A DNA stretch of 64,000 bases from Rhizobium terricola (GTDB taxonomy: Bacteria; Pseudomonadota; Alphaproteobacteria; Rhizobiales; Rhizobiaceae), in assembly GCF_012927355.1 (NCBI RefSeq), contig NZ_JABBGK010000001.1:986649-1050648 (forward strand), in the 5' to 3' direction. Of this stretch, positions 56,456-64,000 are shown in pieces. How positions within the stretch are numbered: the first letter of the stretch is position 1; every line of letters starts with the position of its first letter. Both the position numbers and the translations under genes were made by a program. The notes under the pieces were generated by a model, which made no database searches, was not told the origin of the DNA, and saw nothing but the letters and a program-made list of their open reading frames with translations.

Positions 56456-56998
56456 ATGTTGGGCGATATCGAGAAGAAGGTGTTCGGCAAGGCTGCGCAT
56501 GAGCTCAGCGAAGCGGAACGCCGGGTCCTCAAGAAGGCCCGCGAGCGGCGGGTGCTTTCGACGAACGCAGGCGAGGATTTTCTCGCCGCCGCAACGCCGG
56601 GGCAACGACTTGCGGATTCGATCGCCCGGGTCGGCGGGTCCTGGGGCTTCATTATCGGGTTCGGTGCCTTCCTGGTCGCCTGGGTGATCCTCAATACCGT
56701 CGTGCTGGCGACGCACGCGCTCGACCCTTATCCGTTCATCTTTCTCAACCTGTTGCTCTCGATGCTGGCGGCGATCCAGGCGCCGGTCATCATGATGAGC
56801 CAGAACCGGCAGGCGGCACGGGACCGTTTCATGGCGGCCAAGGACTACGAGATAAACCTGAAGGCGGAGATCGAGGTGCTGGCCTTGCACCACAAGATCG
56901 ACGAGCAGGTGCTGATCGAGCTCCAGGCTGCCCGGAGCGAGATTGCCGCATTGAAGGAGGCGGTGCTTGCCCTTTCATCGACGGGCGGGAGTGATTAG
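56456..56998 (+). CDS. DUF1003 membrane protein
   Basis: A 180-residue protein of the DUF1003 family. Two membrane helices (about residues 61-82 and 90-110; [16 protein letters not shown] and [22 protein letters not shown]) are followed by the conserved [12 protein letters not shown] and a C-terminal coiled coil ([14 protein letters not shown]). Function unknown; members are often near stress or lipid genes. A TTGACA at 56376 may belong to its promoter, but the matching -10 is poor. It lies divergent from lexA. Confidence 0.85.
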   Translation: MLGDIEKKVFGKAAHELSEAERRVLKKARERRVLSTNAGEDFLAAATPGQRLADSIARVGGSWGFIIGFGAFLVAWVILNTVVLATHALDPYPFIFLNLLLSMLAAIQAPVIMMSQNRQAARDRFMAAKDYEINLKAEIEVLALHHKIDEQVLIELQAARSEIAALKEAVLALSSTGGSD

Positions 56999-57042
56999 GT
57001 AGTCGCAAGAACGGTCTGTCAGGCGCAAGGAGTGCATTCCCG

Positions 57043-57939
57043 ATGACATCCAAACAGCATGCGGTGGGAGCGGTCGACCACCTCGTCCTACCGGTTACGT
57101 CGCTCGAGGCGACGCGCGCCCGGTTTACTCAGCTCGGCTTCACGGTCGCGCCGGATGCGCGTCATCCGTTCGGGACGGAGAATGCCTGCGTCTTCTTCGG
57201 GGACGACACCTATCTCGAACCGCTGGCCGTCGGCAGCCGCGAAGAATGCGAGGCTGCAGCCAAGGCCGGCAACATGTTCGTCGCGCGGGACCAGGCGTTC
57301 CGCTTCCGCAACGGGCAGGAGGGCTTTTCCGCGATCGTGGTGAAGACGGCCGACGCGGATGCCGATCACGCGCGGTTTGCCGGCGCAGGCTTTTCCGGCG
57401 GACCGATGCTGCATTTCGAGCGCCTGTTCAAGATGGCCGACGGTTCCGAGGTTCTCGGCGGTTTCAAGCTCGCCTTTGCCGCGGATCTCAGGGCTCCCGA
57501 TTTCTTCCTGTTCGCCTGCGAACGGGTGAACCCGCTGCCCGCGGACCGCGGCGCGCTGGCCCGGCATGCCAATGGCGCGCTCGGCCTCTCGGCGGTCGTG
57601 CTCGTCGAGGAAAACCCGAGCGATTTCCAGTATCTGCTCGAAGAGGTGTTCGAACAGCGCGCGGTGGAGGCGCACTCCTTCGGGATCGCGCTTCAGACAA
57701 GGAATGTGAAGGTCGAGGCGCTCACCCCTGAGGGGCTCGACGGCTATTTCGGTATCGACGCCCGAGTGGCCGGGCGTGGACTCAATGGCCGGCTGGTCAT
57801 CGTGCGGGTCGGCGATATCGGCGTGACAGAGCGCCTGCTCGCTGCTAATGGCGTCGCATTCAGCCGCCGCGGCGCGCGCCTGATCGTTCCGCACGAGGCG
57901 GGGCAGGGCGTGGCCTTCGCATTCGAGGAGGTTTCATGA
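57043..57939 (+). CDS. VOC superfamily (glyoxalase-like domain) protein
   Basis: A 298-residue protein with the glyoxalase-like fold: [49 protein letters not shown] at the N-terminus, then a second half with [17 protein letters not shown] proteins use paired beta-alpha-beta units to bind metal and small substrates; the reaction here is unknown. Its stop overlaps the kdsA start (ATGA), so it is translated with kdsA. A link to LPS sugar metabolism is only suggested by that. Confidence 0.78.
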   Translation: MTSKQHAVGAVDHLVLPVTSLEATRARFTQLGFTVAPDARHPFGTENACVFFGDDTYLEPLAVGSREECEAAAKAGNMFVARDQAFRFRNGQEGFSAIVVKTADADADHARFAGAGFSGGPMLHFERLFKMADGSEVLGGFKLAFAADLRAPDFFLFACERVNPLPADRGALARHANGALGLSAVVLVEENPSDFQYLLEEVFEQRAVEAHSFGIALQTRNVKVEALTPEGLDGYFGIDARVAGRGLNGRLVIVRVGDIGVTERLLAANGVAFSRRGARLIVPHEAGQGVAFAFEEVS

Positions 57940-58784
57940 GCATTCCGACCAATTCCGAAGTCGTCGTCGGCGATGGTGCCGCCAAGGCGGTCTTCTCCAA
58001 TTCGAAGCGTTTTGCGCTGATCGCCGGCCCCTGCCAGATGGAAAGCCGCGACCATGCCTTCATGATCGCCGGGCAGCTCTCGGAGATCTGTGGCGAACTC
58101 GGCATCGGCCTCGTCTACAAGTCGTCCTACGACAAGGCGAACCGCACCTCGCTTTCGGCCGAACGCGGCATCGGCCTGGAAAAGGCGATGGAGGTCTTTG
58201 CCGACCTCAAGAAGGAATACGGCTTCCCGGTGCTGACCGACGTGCACACCGAAGAGCACTGCCGGCTGGTCGCCCCGACGGTCGACGTGCTGCAGATCCC
58301 GGCCTTCCTGTGCCGTCAGACCGATCTTCTGGTCGCCGCCGCCCAGACCGGCCGCGTGATCAATGTGAAAAAGGGCCAGTTCCTCGCCCCCTGGGACATG
58401 AAGAACGTGCTCAACAAGCTCAATGCCAGCGGCAACCCGAATGTGCTGCTGTGCGAACGCGGCGCGTCCTTCGGCTACAACACGCTCGTCTCCGACATGC
58501 GCGCGCTGCCGATCATGGCGGCGATGGGCGCGCCGGTGGTGTTCGATGCGACGCATTCGGTCCAGCAGCCGGGTGGCCAGGGCGGCTCCTCGGGCGGCCA
58601 GCGCGAATTCGTCGAGACGCTGGCACGCGCGGCTGTTGCCGTGGGGGTTGCCGGCCTGTTCATCGAGACGCATCAGGATCCCGACAACGCGCCGTCCGAC
58701 GGCCCGAACATGGTGCCGATCAGCCAGATGAAGCGCCTCCTGGAAAAACTTCTGGCCTTCGACGCGGTCGCCAAGGCTGCTTGA
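57936..58784 (+). CDS. kdsA: 3-deoxy-8-phosphooctulonate synthase
   Basis: A 282-residue enzyme joining arabinose 5-phosphate and phosphoenolpyruvate into Kdo 8-phosphate for lipopolysaccharide. Motifs: [74 protein letters not shown], and [12 protein letters not shown]. The Cys33 in GPCQME occupies the place where metal-dependent (class II) enzymes have Cys and E. coli-type has Asn. It follows the VOC gene by ATGA overlap and ends at a strong terminator. Confidence 0.97.
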   Translation: MSIPTNSEVVVGDGAAKAVFSNSKRFALIAGPCQMESRDHAFMIAGQLSEICGELGIGLVYKSSYDKANRTSLSAERGIGLEKAMEVFADLKKEYGFPVLTDVHTEEHCRLVAPTVDVLQIPAFLCRQTDLLVAAAQTGRVINVKKGQFLAPWDMKNVLNKLNASGNPNVLLCERGASFGYNTLVSDMRALPIMAAMGAPVVFDATHSVQQPGGQGGSSGGQREFVETLARAAVAVGVAGLFIETHQDPDNAPSDGPNMVPISQMKRLLEKLLAFDAVAKAA

Positions 58785-58815
58785 CCTTATCTGTCAAGCC
58801 GACGATCAGACACAT

Positions 58816-58845
58816 GAAAACGCCGGCCCTTTGGCCGGCGTTTTC
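58816..58845. terminator. Bidirectional terminator between kdsA and the chemotaxis receptor
   Basis: GAAAACGCCGGCC-CTTT-GGCCGGCGTTTTC; symmetrical, suitable for both converging genes. Confidence 0.8.
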
Positions 58846-58881
58846 AGTTCAGCGATACCGTGTCGGGTGAGCGGGCAAGGT

Positions 58882-60855
58882 TCAAAACTCTTCCCAGCTT
58901 TCGCCTGTCGGTGACGCCGCGATTGCCGTGTTTGTGCCACCAATGCCGAACGCCGTGGCTAGTTTCTGGCCGAGGGCGCGAGCCGGCGATCGGACAGGTG
59001 CGGTCTGCTTGCCGGTCGGTGCCAATGCCGGCAGCAGAGGCGCGCGCGCGATCTGAGTTACAGCCGCTCTGTCGCGCAGGGTGAAGCGGGACAGCAGCGT
59101 GTTGAGATGCAGCGTCTCGTCGGACAGCTCGCGGCAGGAGGCATTCGTCTCTTCGACCATGGCGGCGTTTTGCTGGGTGACCTGGTCCATGCGGTTGACG
59201 GCGGCATTGACCTCGGAGAGCGCGGTGGACTGTTCCGAGGAGAACTGTACGATCGCTCCAATCAGGCCGTGGACCTTGTTAACCTGCATGTCGATTTCAC
59301 CAAGGGCCTCGCCGGTGCGGTTGACAAGCGTTACCCCGGCGGCAACCTGGCCAGAGGAGGTTTCGATCAGGGTCTTGATCTCTTTGGCGGCATTGGCGGA
59401 GCGGCCGGCAAGGTCTCGAACTTCCTGGGCGACAACGGCGAAGCCCTTGCCGGCTTCGCCGGCGCGGGCAGCCTCGACCCCGGCATTGAGTGCCAGAAGA
59501 TTGGTCTGGAAAGCGATCTCATCGATGACATTGATGATCTGGCGTATCCGGTTTGCAGAATCCTCGATCTTCTCCATGGCTGCAACAGTTTCACCAACGA
59601 CCACCGCGGAGCGCTCGGCGCTGACCTTGGTGCCGGCCATCATGGTACTCGCCTCGGTGGCGCGGGCGCTCGCGGTTTTTACCGTTGCGGTAATCTCATC
59701 GAGCGCGGCAGCGGCTTGTTCGAGCGAAGCGGCCTGGGTCTCCGTGCGTTTGGCGAGATCGTCGGTGCTGGCAGCGATCTCGCTTGAGCCGGTTCGGACT
59801 GCGCTGGTGGCGCCTGTAATCTCAAAAAGCGTTTCGGCGAGGATCGAGACACTGGTGTTGAATGCGCTCCGTAGCCTTTCGTAATCAGCGGCGAAAGGAC
59901 GCTCGATCTGGAAGGTGAGGTCGCCCCCGGAAAGCCGCTCCAACGCCTGACTGAGTTCGCCGATGACGCGGGCGCGCTCGGCATCTTCGGCAGCCTTGGC
60001 GTCCATTTGCCGCCGCTCGGCCTCGATCTGGTCGTTGCGCGCCTCTTCCTGGCGCTTGCGGTTCGAAATGCGTTCAAGCGCCGCTTCGCGGAAGATGGTA
60101 ACGGCGTTCGCCATCTCGCCGATTTCGTCGGCGCGACCATCATACGGCACCGGCATCGTATAGTCGCCGCCGGCAAGGATCGCCATATAGTCGCGCATTC
60201 CGTTGAGCGGAACGATCGCACGGCGGCGCAGGGCGTAAAGACCGCCGAATAGCAGAGCAATGGACAACGCAGCGGCGGCACCCGACACGAACTCGTAGAA
60301 GACGGTTTCTTCGGCCGCCGACCTTTCGGCTTCGGCCTGAAACGCGGTTGCCATTTCCACGAGCTGCGAGACGGCGGCATCATGCGTGTTGAAGGCATCC
60401 TTGAGGGCGTCATATGCCGGCATGTTGTCGATGTGGCCTTCGGCGTTCAACACCGGAATGACTTGCGTTTCGAGGATATTCCAGAATTTGTCGCCAGTCG
60501 TGACGACATCGCTCAGCAACTTGGCCTTCAGTCCTTCGTCGAGGTCGGAGCCTGACCAGTCGCTCCGGCGATCCAGGTATTGCGGCTTCAGCTCTTCCTC
60601 GATCGAACGGATATTGGCTGCGGCGGTGTCTGGATGTTCTGCCGACTCCAGGGCCCGCATATAGGCCTCCACGAGATAAAGCGGCGGAGGCAGAATGTCG
60701 GCGACCAGATCCTTGCCGTTGACGATCTGGTGGTAGGCGGGGCCGTTCACCCTTAGCTTGTTGAATGCATAAGCCTGCATGCCAATCGAGGCCAGCATGC
60801 CGATGCAAACGATGCAGCCGAATATTACGAGGCTGCGGGCAATATTGATTTTCAT
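58882..60855 (-). CDS. Methyl-accepting chemotaxis protein
   Basis: A 657-residue receptor. Two membrane helices (about residues 9-29 and 190-212) enclose a periplasmic sensor of about 160 residues. A HAMP region ([23 protein letters not shown]) and a second HAMP-like segment ([21 protein letters not shown]) come next, then the signalling tip [36 protein letters not shown]. The protein ends ESWEEF, resembling the WxxF pentapeptide that tethers CheR/CheB. The ligand is not known. Start at ATG 60855 with GGGGGG upstream; the longer frame to 60966 is a less likely start. Confidence 0.9.
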   Translation of the reverse strand: MKINIARSLVIFGCIVCIGMLASIGMQAYAFNKLRVNGPAYHQIVNGKDLVADILPPPLYLVEAYMRALESAEHPDTAAANIRSIEEELKPQYLDRRSDWSGSDLDEGLKAKLLSDVVTTGDKFWNILETQVIPVLNAEGHIDNMPAYDALKDAFNTHDAAVSQLVEMATAFQAEAERSAAEETVFYEFVSGAAAALSIALLFGGLYALRRRAIVPLNGMRDYMAILAGGDYTMPVPYDGRADEIGEMANAVTIFREAALERISNRKRQEEARNDQIEAERRQMDAKAAEDAERARVIGELSQALERLSGGDLTFQIERPFAADYERLRSAFNTSVSILAETLFEITGATSAVRTGSSEIAASTDDLAKRTETQAASLEQAAAALDEITATVKTASARATEASTMMAGTKVSAERSAVVVGETVAAMEKIEDSANRIRQIINVIDEIAFQTNLLALNAGVEAARAGEAGKGFAVVAQEVRDLAGRSANAAKEIKTLIETSSGQVAAGVTLVNRTGEALGEIDMQVNKVHGLIGAIVQFSSEQSTALSEVNAAVNRMDQVTQQNAAMVEETNASCRELSDETLHLNTLLSRFTLRDRAAVTQIARAPLLPALAPTGKQTAPVRSPARALGQKLATAFGIGGTNTAIAASPTGESWEEF

Positions 60856-62476
<1,621 letters not shown>

Positions 62477-62505
62477 TCGTCGACGCAATTTTTCGTATCT
62501 TGAAG

Positions 62506-62532
62506 CCGCGCCCTCCGGGGCGCGGTTTTTTT
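62506..62532 (+). terminator. Rho-independent terminator after eno
   Basis: CCGCGCCC-TCC-GGGGCGCGG hairpin followed by TTTTTTT. Confidence 0.85.
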
Positions 62533-62618
62533 GTCTGGCACACAATCAGGGTCAACGATCGGTTAAGCAATCGCCGATAATTTGAAACCATAGTTTTGCG
62601 TTTCAAGGCGTTCAGCGT

Positions 62619-62936
62619 ATGTGGACCAGGCACCATAAGAAGAGAAAATTCGGTCGTCTCATTCTTCCGTCCGTCACCATCGCCTTTCTTTCCTATTTCG
62701 GCTATCATTCCATCCATGGCGACTACGGCCTGAGGGCCGCGCAGGAGTTCGAGCGGCAGCGCATTGCGCGAAGCGGAGAACTTGCCGAGCTTGTGAAGCA
62801 TAGAAAGCAGCTTGAAAGACAGGTCGAGTTGATGAGCGACGGCTCGCTCGAGCGCGACATGATCGACGAGAAGGCGCGGTATCAGCTCAATATGTCGCGT
62901 CCGGACGAAATCGTCATCTTTAATAGCTATTTCTGA
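62619..62936 (+). CDS. ftsB: Septum formation initiator family protein (FtsB/DivIC-like)
   Basis: A 105-residue single-pass protein: basic N-terminus, one membrane helix (about residues 13-31, LILPSVTIAFLSYFGYHSI), then a coiled-coil stretch (AAQEFERQRIARSGELAELV...LERQVELMSD) and a conserved tail LERDMIDEKARYQLNMSRPDEIVIF. FtsB links FtsL and FtsQ at the division septum. Sitting between eno and pdhA is its normal alphaproteobacterial position. Confidence 0.88.
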   Translation: MWTRHHKKRKFGRLILPSVTIAFLSYFGYHSIHGDYGLRAAQEFERQRIARSGELAELVKHRKQLERQVELMSDGSLERDMIDEKARYQLNMSRPDEIVIFNSYF

Positions 62937-63085
62937 TTAACCGAAATCAGGTTAATTCAAAAAAATAACGTAAAATCATATGGTTATCATGAATGCGAGC
63001 CATGCATTTATAGCATTGCCCGCGCGCCCTTTCTTGCCTATTCTGTTGCGCAATCAAGATCCGACATAACCCTAGGGAGGGATGA

Positions 63086-64000
63086 ATGGCGCCGCGAAAA
63101 TCCGCGACTGCTTCCGGCCGCAAGACCACGGCCAAGCCTGCCAAGAAGGATTTCACCGAAGGAGCGATCGTCGAGTTCGATCGCGACGCCGAGCTCAAGT
63201 CCTATCGCGAGATGCTTCTGATCCGCCGCTTCGAGGAAAAGGCCGGCCAGCTTTACGGCATGGGCTTCATCGGCGGCTTCTGTCACCTCTATATCGGTCA
63301 GGAAGCCGTCGTCGTCGGCATGCAGATGGCCCTCAAGGACGGCGACCAGGTCATCACCGGTTACCGTGACCACGGGCACATGCTGGCCTGCGGCATGAGT
63401 GCGCGCGGCGTCATGGCCGAGCTGACCGGGCGTCGTGGCGGCCTGTCCAAGGGCAAGGGCGGCTCGATGCACATGTTCTCCAAGGAGAAGAACTTCTACG
63501 GCGGTCACGGCATCGTCGGTGCCCAGGTTTCGCTCGGCACGGGTCTCGCCTTCGCCAACCGCTACCGTGACAACGGCCAGATCTCGGTTGCCTATTTCGG
63601 CGATGGCGCTGCCAACCAGGGGCAGGTCTACGAGAGCTTCAACATGGCCGAGCTGTGGAAGTTGCCGGTCATCTATGTGATCGAAAACAACCGCTACGCC
63701 ATGGGTACCGCCGTTTCGCGCGCTTCGGCTCAGACCAATTTCGCCCAGCGCGGCGTGGCCTTCAACATTCCCGGCCTGCAGGTCGACGGGATGGATGTGC
63801 GCGCGGTTCGCGCCGCAGCCGAGCAGGCGGCCGAATACTGCCGCTCCGGCAAGGGTCCGGTCATCCTCGAGATGATGACCTATCGCTATCGCGGTCACTC
63901 CATGTCCGACCCGGCAAAATACCGTTCCAAGGACGAAGTGCAGAAGATGCGCTCCGAGCATGACCCGATCGAGCAGGTGCGCGCGCGCCTCCTGGAGAAG
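63086..64000 (+). CDS. pdhA: Pyruvate dehydrogenase E1 component, alpha subunit (3' end missing)
   Basis: The frame is open from ATG 63086, after AGGGAGGG, to the last base; 305 codons are seen. A Lys/Ala-rich N-terminus (about residues 1-22) precedes the E1-alpha domain. It has IRRFEEKAGQLYGMGFIGGFCHLYIGQEA, GYRDHGHMLA, GGKGGSMH-like GLSKGKGGSMHMFS, and the thiamine diphosphate signature from GDGAANQGQVYESFN to VIENN. Also present is the phosphorylation-loop-like YRYRGHSMSDP. It forms the pyruvate-decarboxylating part of the complex with PdhB. About the last 40 residues and pdhB lie outside the window. Confidence 0.95.
   Translation, partial: MAPRKSATASGRKTTAKPAKKDFTEGAIVEFDRDAELKSYREMLLIRRFEEKAGQLYGMGFIGGFCHLYIGQEAVVVGMQMALKDGDQVITGYRDHGHMLACGMSARGVMAELTGRRGGLSKGKGGSMHMFSKEKNFYGGHGIVGAQVSLGTGLAFANRYRDNGQISVAYFGDGAANQGQVYESFNMAELWKLPVIYVIENNRYAMGTAVSRASAQTNFAQRGVAFNIPGLQVDGMDVRAVRAAAEQAAEYCRSGKGPVILEMMTYRYRGHSMSDPAKYRSKDEVQKMRSEHDPIEQVRARLLEK

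Overview
The window reads as core chromosome of an alphaproteobacterium of the order Hyphomicrobiales (Rhizobiales), most likely Rhizobiaceae. The support is gene content and protein flavour: the lexA, comEC, gltA, moeA-moaC-trpC-trpD-ppiD, tpiA-secG-pyrG and kdsA-eno-ftsB-pdhA neighbourhoods, an alphaproteobacterial direct-repeat SOS box before lexA, and a CTTGAC-N17-CTATCC type promoter. The DNA is uniformly GC-rich and tightly packed. I found no insertion sequences, integrases, CRISPR arrays, tRNA or rRNA genes. Genus and species cannot be fixed from the sequence alone.

Region by region. (1) 1-4.67 kb: accessory genes of a carbon-monoxide-dehydrogenase-type molybdenum hydroxylase: a MoxR/CoxD ATPase (cut by the window start), a CoxE-like VWA protein, XdhC/CoxI and XdhC/CoxF halves on separate overlapping ORFs, and a fusion of a molybdopterin-binding domain with a MocA-like cytidylyltransferase. 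The catalytic subunits must lie upstream, if present. (2) 4.67-14.6 kb: TfoX-N protein, NUDIX hydrolase, RhlE helicase, LysE exporter, M23 peptidase, a DUF455 protein coupled to a 1-Cys peroxiredoxin, a large AsmA-like protein and a double PilZ protein. (3) 14.6-14.94 kb: a gene-free stretch holding three successive hairpins that end in a perfect rho-independent terminator, 50 bases before a rhomboid protease gene. It is either a small RNA or an attenuating leader. (4) 14.9-28.5 kb: housekeeping and small-function genes (CBS protein, patatin, hisI, folE, Fe-S scaffold, yidD, DUF2267, thrS, acyltransferase, nitroreductase, flavin reductase, a degenerate CitE-like protein, DUF2336, GNAT). (5) 28.5-32.6 kb: a 1188-residue autotransporter built from four Ig/cadherin-like modules, followed by 518 bases without a gene. 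(6) 32.6-39 kb: parE, a secreted hydrolase, tpiA, secG, pyrG. (7) 39-42.7 kb: a small accessory insert with a LysR regulator divergent from a cupin, a DUF992 protein and a TadG-like surface protein. (8) 43-48.4 kb: a compact minus-strand run, ppiD-trpD-trpC-moaC-moeA. (9) 48.4-64 kb: a P-type ATPase, gltA, comEC convergent with lexA, DUF1003, a VOC protein with kdsA, a chemotaxis receptor with a CheR/CheB-tether-like tail, eno, ftsB, and pdhA running off the end.

Two themes connect the genes. Molybdenum cofactor supply appears twice: moaC/moeA make and load the cofactor, while the Cox-type genes at the left edge add cytidine and service a dedicated Mo enzyme. The right half collects central carbon and biosynthetic genes (tpiA, pyrG, gltA, kdsA, eno, pdhA, trpCD). 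Compared with the rhizobial order I remember, the blocks here look rearranged, and gltX is not between gltA and comEC.

I saw no clear new defence or mobile system. The strongest unexplained elements are the structured RNA region at 14.80-14.89 kb, the modular autotransporter with its leader hairpin and silent flank, and the orphan TadG-like protein.
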